Positions 9,304 through 19,399 of a stretch of 21,703 nucleotides of DNA are shown here, one piece after another. Origin of the DNA: Blastomyces gilchristii SLH14081 (Eukaryota > Ascomycota > Eurotiomycetes > Onygenales > Ajellomycetaceae). Location of the stretch: the NCBI RefSeq assembly GCF_000003855.2, contig NW_003101642.1, positions 204,558 through 226,260 of the forward strand, in the 5' to 3' direction. Both the position numbers and the translations under genes were made by a program. A model generated the notes under the pieces. That model saw nothing but the letters and a program-made list of their open reading frames with translations, did no database searches and had not been told where the DNA came from. Every line of letters begins with the position of its first letter. The first letter of the stretch is position 1.

Positions 9304-11177
9304 TTATTATTATTATTCTTCAATTATAGATGTATGCAGTCAGAGACTATGACATCTACCTGAGAACTTTTAGTTCCCAGGGTTTTTCCTATATCTGTAA
9401 AGTTAACTATTATACATTCATCAATTTCAGATATGCAAAATCAGAAAATTCCAGCTCAGAATACAAAAACCATTTACAAATTGCAGTGTTTTAACATCTT
9501 CTGATACTTTGAAACCATTTGACAATATCATGACAAAGGAAAAGAGAACACAGTCTTAAAGATAGACACATTAAATAGATAGATAGAAAGGAATTGAAAA
9601 AAAAAGATAAAGTAAAGAAAGACTGTAACAAAACAAATTATTAAAAGATAGTATATAGCTGTTTTAACAGACTATATCTGGTTGATTTCCTCCTCTTCAT
9701 ATTCAGATAATTCTGAATTTAGCCATTTTCTTGTAGCTGCTTGAGTTTCTGATAGAAAGTCTATTAAGTATTTAATTCCTGTCTCAGTTGAGAATAAGAA
9801 TCTCATATTTAATTGATTTAGATCATACTTCTCTTTCAATCTGGCTCTGAGACTATTGTATAATGCACAGTGCATTACAATATGCTCAGGATTCTCATTT
9901 GTATTGCAGAATGAGCATTCTATTGAGTCAAATCTATCATCAAATCTTTGTATATGAGATTTGAAATAGCCATGTCCTAGTTTCAGCTGTATTATAGATG
10001 AGAATATTTTCTTTTTACATTTAATTGAACAAGATTTCCACTTGGGTTTTGTTTCAAATCTTGAATAATGTATACTCTTCTTTTGTTTCTGCCAGCTTTC
10101 ATTTCACTTGTCTAAACAAGATTCTTTTATTTTTCTCTTTATAAAAGACCAGAACACAATTTTTTGAATAGATCTGCTTAATTCTGCACTCTTTTTTACA
10201 GCTGAATCAGCCAATTCATTGCCATGAATATTCATATGAGCAGGAACTCAGTGCAGATGAATTATCAGCTTTAATATTCTTCTCTTTTGAATTTTTCAAA
10301 CAGAGTTTAAGATCAGTTCAGGATTCATTTGATCATTATAAATCTGACTATTTCTAAGTCTTTTTAAAGCAGCTTGACTATCAGAGAATATTCATGCCTC
10401 TTTCAAACAATTTCCTCTTTTATGAGATTTTATTTCAATGAGTTTGAAAGCTTTCACTATTACAAATAGTTCATCATCAAAGACTTCAGATTCACAGCCT
10501 AGATTTCAGAAATCTGAGATAAAATTAATATTATCTTCAGTATAAGCAATGCCTGCGCCTAATCTATTCAAATTCTCATTTTTTGAGTCATCTGAATAAA
10601 TCAGAATAGAGTCTTTTATATTGATTGTAGAGATTCTCTTCAAATGCTGTTCATATTCTTTCTCTTTTGATAGTTCACTTATTTATAAGTCTATAAGACA
10701 TTCAAGCTTTTCTCTCCAGAGAGATAACTTCTCATGATCAACTTTTTCAACATTTAGAGAAGAGAATTGGTTTTTAATCAGAGAGCATAGTCTGTACAGT
10801 TGAGAAGGCATTTTCTTTGAAGAATTATTTTCATTTCAATCAAGAAATCTATTCCAATCCAGTTCATTTCCAGAGTTAATTGATGGAAATGAAGAAGAGA
10901 CTCTTTCTCTGATTATATGATTTGAGCTCATCTTTACAACTCTCAGAGCATAGTTCATACAGGCCTTTTCAAATCTAATAGCAGGAGAAGGAATTGAAGC
11001 TTCAATTTCCATTGCTTTAATAGAAGATAATTTGAATGCTCTCAGAATTCTTCTCAAGGCTCTGTTTTGCAGACTTTGAAAGAGTTCAGTGAAATTCCCT
11101 TGATTATTCCATCAAACTTGAACTTCATAATCAGCTACTGATGTAATACAGGCTATATATAACTGTCTCATAGCCTG
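9304..11177 (-). mobile_element. LINE copy A, 5'-truncated, inserted in Gypsy
   Basis: A 1.87-kb 3' portion of the same LINE family as copies B and C, read right to left. It begins inside ORF2 after the RT and ends in a (TAA)n tail, seen as TATTATT repeats at 9302-9317. The 5' truncation, simple-repeat tail and perfect 13-bp target-site duplication are typical of target-primed reverse transcription. It is the least mutated LINE copy: compared with LINE B it keeps more TGG, GGA, CCC and GGG. It is inverted relative to LINE B. Confidence 0.92.
9672..11177 (-). pseudogene. LINE A ORF2 C-terminal part: RNase H and CCHC (broken)
   Basis: The translation runs from QAMRQLYIACITSVADYE through an RNase H domain (IYSDDSKNEN, then IFSDSQAALKRL, then HLH-stop-VPAH with NELADSAVKK) to a C-terminal zinc motif CSFCNTNENPEHIVMHC, intact as C-X2-C-X7-H-X4-C, and ends at a TAG at 9672-9674. 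Nearly all in-frame stops are TGA at places where Trp is conserved or where LINE B has TGG. One TAA lies near 10684. About half of the Trp codons are still TGG. The RT domain is absent because of 5' truncation. Confidence 0.88.
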
Positions 11178-11190
11178 GAGAAGTTTTGTA
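11178..11190. repeat. Target-site duplication of LINE A, right
   Basis: GAGAAGTTTTGTA, identical to 9291-9303. Gypsy pol resumes directly after it. Confidence 0.9.
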
Positions 11191-12333
11191 TAAATCACTG
11201 ATAGAAGTTAGTAAATTCAATGAAGCTTTATACATCTTTCATAGTGTGTAGAGCTTCTTATTCAAGAATAGCAGAGATCTTCTCAGAATTCATTCAGATT
11301 CTCTTACTAGCTTCTATAATAAAGTTTAGATATTTTATACTTTTAACTTTAAAATTACACTTATCTATGTCTATCAGTAGTTCTGCTTCTTATAGTTATT
11401 ATAATACTCTTCACATATATTCTTGATATTCTTTTCTGAACTCATCAGTGAAGATGAGAATGTCATTGAGATACACAGATATAAATTTATTAAGAAAATC
11501 TCAGAGTGCTCAGTTGATATACTTCTGAAATATACTGAGAGTGTTAGTCAGTCTGAAAGATGTGACTATTTATTCAGAGAGATTATATTATGTTCAGAAT
11601 ACTGTAAGTCACTTATCTTCTTCAGTAATACAGATCTTATGAAATGCAATGATGATATCTAGCTTTGTAAATCATTGAGCTTATTCAATGTAAGCTAGAA
11701 TTTCATTGATAAGAGATAAAGAATAACAGTCTTTCTTTGTTAATCTGTTCAGTTCTTAATAGTTTACACAGAATCAGAGTTCTTTATCTGATTTGTTTAC
11801 AAAGAGAATAGAAGCTGCAGTAGATAAGTTACTAATATATATAAATTCTTTATTCAACACATTATTAAGTATCTTTCAAAGAAGAAGAAGTTCATCTCAG
11901 AACATGTTATAAAGAGAATCTTATAATAATTCAGAGTTCTTATTATTCTTCTTTTTTAACTTAATACTGTGATTCACTTCTGAACCTTATAAGAGAAGTA
12001 GATTTATAATATTATTATCTTATCAAAAGATATTTAGATATTTATAATATTATTGAGAAAGTTTTATATAGAAATCTGTTATTATAGTACAGAATAACTT
12101 CTCTAGAGCTTTCTTAATATTAGTCAGACTAATGACATAGATTATTATATAGTTTTACTATCAGTGACTTTGTCAGCAGTCTTATCAATGACTTCTTTTT
12201 TAGAGTATTTTATAAGTGTTGACATAGATCTGTGTAAGATTCATAGTCTTGTAAATATTATCTTTATAAATTCTATCATTGTTAGAGAATATTAAGCTTC
12301 TGTTTTAAGCATTTAATAAGATACCTTGTTCAA
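11191..12333 (-). pseudogene. Gypsy reverse transcriptase and upstream linker (broken)
   Basis: From about 11819 leftward the frame reads AASILFVNKSDKEL, FCVNY, SLSLINEILAYIE, FTKLDIIIAFHKI, RLTN and KFISVYLNDILIF, which is the full run of Gypsy RT blocks. The catalytic box is YLND at 11462-11473, where the family has YLDD, so the second-last acidic residue is Asn. Stops replace Trp, Arg and Gln. From about 11830 to 12333 lies the less conserved link to protease. Its end (12215-12330) is matched in inverted orientation by the last 118 bases of the window in the second Gypsy copy. Confidence 0.87.
12321..12333. repeat. Target-site duplication of LINE B, left
   Basis: ATACCTTGTTCAA, identical to 17288-17300. 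The empty site survives as one copy (reverse complement, one transition at GG and one at TT/CT) at 21577-21589 in the other Gypsy. Confidence 0.93.
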
Positions 12334-12414
12334 GCCAGCGTGGCTCAGTTGGTAAGACTGGTAACCAAGGCCGCACACATTAGAGATGCGTGGGTTCGAA
12401 TCCCACTGCTGACA
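12334..12414 (+). tRNA. tRNA-like sequence (Pol III A and B boxes), probably not a functional tRNA
   Basis: Eighty-one bases starting GCCAGCG and ending TGCTGAC plus discriminator A form a tRNA-like acceptor stem with one C-A mismatch and one G-T wobble. The T arm GTGGG-TTCGAAT-CCCAC is perfect and contains a canonical B box (GGTTCGAATCC). TGGCTCAGTTGG fits the A box. A variable-arm-like stem CGCA/TGCG is also visible. The D stem has two mismatches and no 7-nt anticodon loop with a paired stem can be drawn, so I assign no amino acid. It is best read as the head of a tRNA-derived RNA or SINE rather than a working tRNA gene. Confidence 0.5.
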
Positions 12415-13082
12415 CCTGCTACTTCTTACCCATGAAAGCCCTCATGTAATAGAGGCTGAGTCTAATTAGTAAGACTTGATGCAGAGTAGAACTCTCTACT
12501 GCAAGTCAAGCCACTAGTTAAGTAAGATTCTGTGAACACTCATCAGAGCTGGTATGAAATGTTAATATCTCACTATTCTACTGTGCACTCATCAAGGTTC
12601 TAACAAGATAGAGTTAAGCCTAATGTAGTGATTATACACTACTTAAGCAAGTCTCTAACTAGAGCTGTCATTGAAGCCTAGCTTCTCTTCAAATACAGAG
12701 AATGATTTTGAAAATCATCTGACTAGCAGGCCTAGATGCATATCTAGGCCCTAGACAGAGCACTCTGATAGGCTAGAGCCTGCAAGCTCCCTGCCAAGCC
12801 CTAATACTGGCAGGAAGAACTGCAGTCATCAAGCCTATAATTAGTCTCTAACACAGAGTGAGGTCATGATAGCTGATTGATAGGCCTATGAGCATCTAAT
12901 GAGGCCGAGATCAGCAACTGAAAGCTTGATATGTACATCATCAAGTGAGTGATGACAGTCACTAACTAACACCTCTGGAAATTAGTGACTGGCCTGAGAG
13001 GACAGACACAGTGATCGGTTAATTATAGAGAGTTAAATGTAATTAGCTTAAGATGCATTCTGCGGGTGGCTAGTGCCTGTAG
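12415..13082 (+). ncRNA. Structured non-coding 5' part of LINE B (tRNA-derived RNA body)
   Basis: No open frame is seen. Composition is GC-richer than all surroundings. Perfect hairpins are frequent: 12702-12718 (8-bp stem), 12729-12750 (9-bp stem, GCAT loop), 12790-12814 (7-bp stem), 12925-12945 (6-bp stem) and 12957-12990 (9-bp stem, 16-nt loop). The only TTTT, the usual Pol III stop signal, is at about 12706, some 370 nt after the tRNA-like start. No other copy of this sequence is in the window. It is most likely cDNA of a low-copy structured RNA, and a Pol III transcript is inferred from the A and B boxes upstream. Confidence 0.45.
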
Positions 13083-15006
13083 TCTAATGAAAAGAAGACT
13101 TGTAAACTGGTTTATTGATTCAAATAAGACATCAGAATCAGGTCATGAGATTATTCAATTTAATATTAAACTAAGTGAAAAATAAATGAGTGAAAATCCT
13201 CTTCTCTCTAATCAGTTTAACTTTGAAAAAGCTGATTAAAAAGCAGTTGAAGAAAGTATAAAACTGTTAAAATCTGAAAGATAGAATGAGCTATATTGAA
13301 ATTCTGATCAAGATATCTCAAATGAAATACTTGAGAATAGAGTGAAGCTTATTACATCTATTATTCTAACAAGTGTTAGAGATAATATTTCAAAGAGAAA
13401 ATCTTCTGAGTATTCAAAATCTTGATGAAATGAGAATATCTTATCTAAAAGAAAAGCATTAGCTACTGCTAGAAGAGATTGAAAGAATGATATAATATCT
13501 AATAAAGAGTTCAAAACTGTCAGAAATGAATATTTTTCAGATATTAAAAGAGTTAAAACAGACTGCTGGAATAAATTTCTTAAAAAAGTATAAGAAAAGA
13601 AAGTTTTTAAAGCTTTTAACTATACTAAAATAAGAAGTGTAGCAAAACTTTCAGCCTTAAAATATAAGTTTCACAATGAATCATATACAGTAAACTCTTT
13701 TGAGAAAAAATATCAAGCTTTCATGAGAATTCTCTTTCAGAACTCATCAGATTCAGATTCAGATTCAGAGAAAGAGAATATATCACTTCTTAACTATATT
13801 AATGAAAATAACTGAGAATGATCTGATCTTACACAAGATGAATTAGAGTCAGCTATCTTCTCAAGTTCTGTTAAAACTGCTGCAGAACCTGATTCAATTA
13901 ATCACTTAATTATTCAAAATATATATTTCTACTTAAAGAATGAATATTTTGAGCTCTTTTTCAATCTCTTGAAAAATGAATATTATTCTGAATACTGAAG
14001 AGAAGTCACTGAAGTGATTCTTATAAAACCTAATAGAAATACTTCAATTTCTAAGTTATATAGAGTAATATCTCTATTAAACTGTCTAGAAAAGATTTTG
14101 AAAAAGATAATAGCTACTCAACTATCTTTTATTAGCTTTATTAATAACTCTCTTTTATTCAGTGAATAAATGAGAGATAGAAAATAATGTTCTGCAATTA
14201 ACACTGTTCTCTCAGTTATTCATGATATTTAAATAGTAAAGCATAAAGATCTGGTCTCAACTGCAGTTTTTATTGATATAAAAGAAGCATTTGATCATGT
14301 TTCAAAGTCAAAGTTAATTCAGACTTTGAAGATGTTAAAAATGTCACTTTCTCTAATAAAATGAGTTAACTGTTTTATATCTAAAAGAATCATACAACTT
14401 TTCTTTGATAAAATGAAATAAGACAAGACTGAGATAAAAATAGAAGTATCACAAGAATCTTCAATCTCATCTATTTTATTTGCAATATACACTGCATATC
14501 TATTTAAAAATAGAAATATGAGAATAGTACAATCTCTGAGTTATATGAATGATATTGATCTAGTCTACAGCTTAAAAACTATTAAAGAGAATTTGAAAGT
14601 GATTGAAGAAGCTGCAAAGAAAATCTTTATTAGAGCAGATATTAATCAAATTCAATTTAATATGAATAAAACTGAGTTAATTCATTTCTTTTCTAGATTC
14701 AATGAGAAAGAACTATCTCTAACTCTTTTAAATAGAGAGATTAAACCCAGTGTAAATATCAAATGATTAGAAGTATGATTAAACTTCAAGTTGAATTTTA
14801 AATATCATATTCAACAAAGAACTGTCAAGGCAGAAAGACTATTGAACAACATAATCAGACTATTAAATACAGAGAGAGATCTATCCTTCCAGGCTATGAG
14901 ACAGTTATATATAGCCTGTATTACATCAGTAGCTGATTATGAAGTTTAAGTTTGATGAAATAATTAAGAGAATTTCACTGAACTCTTTCAAAGTCTGCAA
15001 AACAGA

Positions 15007-15014
15007 GTCTTGAG
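15007..15014. repeat. hAT copy 1 target-site duplication, left
   Basis: GTCTTGAG, identical to 15521-15528. LINE A shows the uninterrupted site. Confidence 0.88.
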
Positions 15015-15520
15015 TAGACTGGCCGCCGGGACCATGAATTTCACATTTAGTCCCATTTGGTCTGGTCTCATACATTTCTTGGCGTGAATCCCGCTGGGAC
15101 TGGCTATCAAAAAAACATGTAAAGTGACTATATATCAGATCTTAAAATGGAACCATGACTTGAAAAAAATGAGAAAGTGGTCTCATTTGGTCCCATTTAG
15201 TCCCATTCTTAGCATAAAGTTACTATTTTTAGACATTTTAAGGCTTTTTTTAGACTATTTTTAATTTTTTAAAAAGTAACGCTTTTTGGTAATGCTCAAA
15301 TGAGATTTAAAGTCATTTAAAGTGATAAAAATAATTTAAATTGAGAAGTGGAAATCATGATCCTGTTTGAAAAATGTGATAAGAGTAGACAGTAAGTCTC
15401 ACTGAGACAGTATGAGACTACTATCTAATGTTAAAACCGTGTAATGGGATCAGTCGAATTGGTAATGAAACTATCAAAAAATCTGGTCCTGGTCCCAGAC
15501 ACGGTCACACGGTCAGTCTA
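15015..15520. mobile_element. Non-autonomous hAT element (MITE), copy 1, 506 bp
   Basis: Begins TAGACTGGCCG and ends CGGTCAGTCTA, giving 11-bp terminal inverted repeats with one mismatch. It is flanked by a perfect 8-bp duplication. The 8-bp size and TAG-type ends are those of the hAT superfamily. Subterminal words ATTTGGTC and TTAGTCCCATT recur near the left end. No transposase is encoded, so it needs an element elsewhere. It keeps many CpG, CCC and GGG sites, so it is younger or less mutated than copy 2, which has the same length. A 99-codon open frame across its right end (15428-15727) is a chance fusion with LINE ORF2. Confidence 0.88.
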
Positions 15521-15528
15521 GTCTTGAG
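15521..15528. repeat. hAT copy 1 target-site duplication, right
   Basis: GTCTTGAG, identical to 15007-15014. LINE B ORF2 resumes after it. Confidence 0.88.
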
Positions 15529-16908
15529 AAGAATTCTAGAAGCATTCAAATCATCTTCTATTAAAGCAATGAAAATTGAAGCTTCAATTCCTTCTCCTGC
15601 TATTAGATTTGAAAAGACCTGTATAAACTATGCACTGAGAGTTATAAAGATGAGCTCAAATCATATAATCAGAGAAAGAGTCTCTTCTTCATTTTCATTA
15701 ATTAACTCTGAAAATGAACTGAATTGAAATAGATTTCTTGATTGAAATGAAAATAATTCTTTAAAGAAAATATCTTCTCAACTTTACAGACTATACTCTC
15801 TGATTAAAAATCAATTTTCTTCTTTAAATATTGAAAAAGTGAATTATGAGAAGTTATCTCTCTGAAGAGAAAAGCTTGAATCTCTTATAGACTTATAAAT
15901 AAGTGAACTATTAAAAGAGAAAGAATATGAACAGTATTTGAAGAGAATTTCTACAATCAATATAAAAGACTCTATTCTGATTTATTCAGATGACTTAAAA
16001 AATGAGAACCTGAATAGATTAGATGCAGGCATTGCTTATACTGAAGATAATATCAATTTTATCTCAGATTTCTGAAATCTAGGCTGTGAATCTGAAGTCT
16101 TTGATGCTGAACTATTTACAGTAGTGAAAGCTTTCAAACTCATAGAAATAAAATCTTATAAAAGAGAAAATAGTTTGAAAGAGACATGGATATTCTCTGA
16201 TAGTCAAGCTGCTTTAAAAAGACTTAGAAATAGTCAGATTTATAATAATCAAATGAATCTTGAACTGATCTTAAACTCTGTTTTGAAAATTCAAAAGAGA
16301 AGAACATCAAAGCTGATAATTCATCTGCACTAAGTTCCTGTTTATATAAATATATATGACAATGAATTAGCTGATTCAGCTGTAAAAAAGGGTGCAGAAT
16401 TAAGCAGATCTATTCAAAAAATTATGTCCTAGTCTTTTTAAAGAGAAAAATAAAAGAATCTTGTTTAAACAAGTGAAATGAAAGCTGACAGAAACAAAAG
16501 AAGAGTATGCATTATTCAAGATTTGAAATAAAACCCAAGTGAAAATCTTGTTTAATTAAATGTAAAAAGAAAATATTCTCATCTATAATACAGCTGAAAC
16601 TAGGACATGGCTATTTCAAATCTTATATACAAAGATTTGATGATAGATTTGACTCAATAGAATGCTCATTCTGCAATGCAAATGAGAATTCTGAGTATAT
16701 TGTAATGCACTGTGCATTATACAATAATCTCAGAGCCAGATTGAAAGAGAAGTATGATCTAAATCAATTAAATATGAGATTCTTATTCTCAACTGAGACA
16801 GGAATTAAATACTTAATAGACTTTCTATCAGAAACTCAAGCAGCTACAAGAAAATGGCTAAATTCAGAATTATCTGAATATGAAGAGAGGGAAATCAATC
16901 AGATATAG

Positions 16909-17290
16909 TCTGTTAAAACAGTCATACACTATCTTTTAATAATTTATTTTGTTACAGTCTTTCTTTACTTTATCTTTTTCTTTCAATTTCTTTCTATCTA
17001 TCTATTTAATGTGTCTATCTTTAAGACAGTGTTCTCTTTCTCTTTTCCTTTGTCATGATATTGTTAAATGATTTCAAAGTATCAGAAGATGTTAAAACAC
17101 TGCAATTTGTAAACAGTTTTTGTATTCTGGGCTGGAATTTTCTGATTTTGCATATCTGAAATTGATGAATGTATAATAGTTAACTTTACAGATATAGGAA
17201 ATACTCTGAGAACTAAAAGTTCTCAGGTAGATGTCATAGTCTCTGACTGCATACATCTATAATTGAAGAATAATAATAATAATAATAATA
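16909..17290 (+). other. LINE B 3' untranslated region and (AAT)n tail
   Basis: Non-coding sequence after the ORF2 stop, matching 9302-9671 of LINE A in inverted orientation and ending in the trinucleotide tail at 17269-17290. LINE 3' ends of this kind are recognised by the element's own RT, and the simple-repeat tail replaces poly(A). Confidence 0.85.
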
Positions 17291-17300
17291 CCTTGTTCAA
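17288..17300. repeat. Target-site duplication of LINE B, right
   Basis: ATACCTTGTTCAA, identical to 12321-12333. The first three bases may overlap the AAT tail. Gypsy sequence continues after it. Confidence 0.92.
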
Positions 17301-17840
17301 ATAGCTAGACAAGTTCTAGTATAAGATTATAGTCAAGATTATTAACTTTGTATATGTAAGTATCTTCATATTGATGTTCTCTGACATCTATACTTAGTTT
17401 CATTATGTGATGAGTGTGAATGTCTTTTGAATCATTAAATTCTGCAAGAAGTCAGAGTTTTAGTAAGAGAATACACTGAAGATTATAATATCTTACAACT
17501 GAAGATTTAATCATTGCATAATGACATAGATTACTGTCTATCATGACTTTTATATTATATATGTTATCTATTACAGTAGATATAAGAATTACATTCATTA
17601 TTATTTTCTCTTTAAATTATTATTATCTGACCTCTTCAAGCTTCTGCTTGTGAATTTGAACAGAAGTTAATCTTTTTTCTGTTTCACTGAGATATTCTCA
17701 TAGTTATCTTCTGAATCTTTCTCTAATATAACATGATTGGCACAGACAGATGCTGATTCATCTTTTAAGTGAGAAGATATGTAGATTAATTAGCAGTTGA
17801 AAGTAATATATTCTGATTGATTACAGTTAATGCATACTTT
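17301..17840 (-). pseudogene. Gypsy protease and Gag zinc knuckle (broken)
   Basis: A CCHC knuckle C-X2-C-X4-H-X4-C lies at 17793-17834 as CINCNQSEYITFNC, with the His now Tyr. Downstream on the minus strand the retropepsin active site appears as KVMIDSN at about 17530-17550, where the family has DSG, so Gly is now Asn. The second Gypsy copy shows different damage in the same places (first two Cys to Tyr but His kept; DSG to DSS). Independent decay of two copies supports the assignment. Confidence 0.8.
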
Positions 17841-18282
17841 CTATTAATGTTAATCAGTGACTTCTTCACAAGTTATTCTGAGAACTCAGAAACTTGTTCA
17901 GATAACAGAGACTCTTGTTTATATATAGATATTTGAGTTCACTTAATTTATAACATCTGTATTGTTATTCTTTGATGCAGATGTATGAATGACTGAGATA
18001 TAACATCTTCTATCACTGTTCTGTAAACTCTTAAGCTTGATAAGATAATCATTTAATATGCAGAGTTGTATGCAGAAGTCTTCATAAATCTGATCTTTAT
18101 CTATACTTATAAGAGTCTGTAGAAGTTTAAAAGTTAGTGTCTTCTTAAGCATGCTAATCTTCATTCAATTCTCTCAAGATTGATCATCTGCTTCTAGAAT
18201 CTTGATGTTGAAATCAGAGATAAATGTTGTGAGAGAAGTATTTCTCTATCAGACACTCTGTAATCAATCTAATATCTTCTAT

Positions 18283-18290
18283 TACATAGC
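18283..18290. repeat. hAT copy 2 target-site duplication, left (decayed)
   Basis: TACATAGC, matching TGTATAGC at 18797-18804 with two transitions. Both fit an original TGCATAGC hit once on each side. Confidence 0.75.
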
Positions 18291-18796
18291 TAGACTGGCC
18301 GCTGAGACTATCAATTTCATATTTGATCTTATTTGATCTGGTCTCATACATTTCTTGACATGAATCCCGCTGGGACTAATCATTAAAAAAACATGCAAAG
18401 TGACTATATATCAAATCTCAAAATGAGATCATGACTTAGAAAAAATAAGAAAGTGATTTCATTTGGTCTCATTTAGTTCCATTCTTGACATAAAGTTACT
18501 ATTTTTAGACACTTTAAGGTTTTTTTTAGCCTATTTTTAATTTGTTAAAAAGTAACACTTTTTGATAACACTCAAATGAGATTTAAAGTCATTTAAAGCA
18601 ATAAAAATAATTTAAATTGAGAAGTGAAAATCATGATCTCATTTGAAAAATGTAACAAGAGTAGACAGTAAGTTCTACTGAAACAGAATGAGACTACTAT
18701 ATAATCTTAAAACTGTGTAATGAGATCAGTCAAATTGATAATGAGACTATCAAATATTCTGATCCTGGTCTCAGACACAGTCACACGGTCAGTCTA
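18291..18796. mobile_element. Non-autonomous hAT element (MITE), copy 2, 506 bp
   Basis: Same ends (TAGACTGGCCG and CGGTCAGTCTA), same length to the base and same orientation as copy 1, but strongly decayed. For example CCGCCGGGACC in copy 1 is CCGCTGAGACT here, and GGCGTG is GACATG. It sits in the Gypsy gag. The other Gypsy copy shows the empty site at 20587-20594 as a single GCTATACA. Confidence 0.88.
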
Positions 18797-18804
18797 TGTA
18801 TAGC
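18797..18804. repeat. hAT copy 2 target-site duplication, right (decayed)
   Basis: TGTATAGC. It is identical to the single copy in the empty site of the second Gypsy (reverse complement at 20587-20594). Confidence 0.78.
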
Positions 18805-19399
18805 AGTGTCTCAGAACAGAATATTGAGATATTTAATAATATTATCAGATATATATAACATCAGTTCACATGTCTTCATTCATGAATAAAACTTCTGTCT
18901 CATGTAATTCTTCAATTGACTATTGATATATCAATCTTGATTAGTTAATGAACTGATAATATCTTCATCTACACTTAGTTTCATAAGCATTTTCAATCTT
19001 TATAATGAATAGAGAGTGAGATCAGAAGTATTAAAATATGCAGAAGTATCTAGATATTTCTTCAGCACTTACATATTTGTATCTGATTCAGTTAATGTTG
19101 AAATTGCTTATATAGAAGTTTCTAATTGAGATAATTGTTGAATTTCCTTATATTAATATTGTTGAGTTGTATGTATATCAGCTATCTGTTGCTGTTATAA
19201 TTTCAGCATTACTCAGAGTCACTGTGATACTGCATCTATACTTGTATTTAAGAGTTCTCTTATATTATTGATAGATATAGACTATAGCTGTATCATTCAT
19301 CAGATATATAATATCTGCAGAATCAGAAGAAATGTAATTGTATGAATATCTCATATATCTAAGATGTCAGAACTCTCAGATCTTTCACTAATATTCTCT

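Larger units (their letters stand above)
13083..16908 (+). pseudogene. LINE B ORF2: RT, RNase H and CCHC (broken, split by hAT)
   Basis: RT blocks run in order: AAEPDSINHLI, LYRVISLLNCLEKILKKIIA, VFIDIKEAFDHV (about 14268-14296), EVSQESSISSILFAIY (about 14443-14490, where the family has GVPQGSPLSP) and YMNDIDLV at 14542-14553, with the catalytic box changed from -DD to -ND. After a 506-bp hAT insertion (15015-15520) the frame resumes with the region shared with LINE A: RNase H (IFSDSQAALKRL at about 16194-16219, NELADSAVKKG) and the zinc motif CSFCNANENSEYIVMHC, whose His is now Tyr. TAA, TAG and TGA codons interrupt throughout. More mutated than LINE A. Confidence 0.88.
12334..17290 (+). mobile_element. 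LINE copy B: chimeric retroelement with tRNA-like 5' part
   Basis: One insertion bounded by a perfect 13-bp target-site duplication, ending in an (AAT)n tail (17269-17290). The first 749 bp (12334-13082) are unrelated to the LINE and start with a tRNA-like sequence. From 13083 the LINE sequence begins in the middle of the endonuclease-RT linker and continues through RT, RNase H, CCHC and the 3' untranslated region. A 506-bp hAT element sits inside it. Because both parts share one duplication, they most likely integrated together, as expected if the LINE enzyme switched template to another RNA while copying. Confidence 0.85.
17841..19390 (-). pseudogene. Gypsy Gag (broken, split by hAT copy 2)
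   Basis: The clearest part is the open stretch 17943-18164, with TFKLLQTLISIDKDQIYEDF then CIQLCILNDYL, a capsid-like helical segment that is conserved in the second copy at about 20710-20940. Further upstream, on the other side of the hAT element, a Gln-rich segment (QQQQIADIHATQ in the second copy) suggests a coiled coil. Gag forms the particle that packages the element RNA. Stops are frequent and the start codon is not identifiable. Confidence 0.65.

Noticed and set aside
12334..12414. A functional tRNA gene with an assignable anticodon
   Set aside because: The T arm and promoter boxes are good, but the D stem has two mismatches and no paired anticodon arm with a 7-nt loop can be drawn. 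It is kept only as tRNA-like.
15428..15727. The longest open frame (99 codons)
   Set aside because: It fuses the end of the hAT element to LINE ORF2 sequence, so it is a chance junction product.
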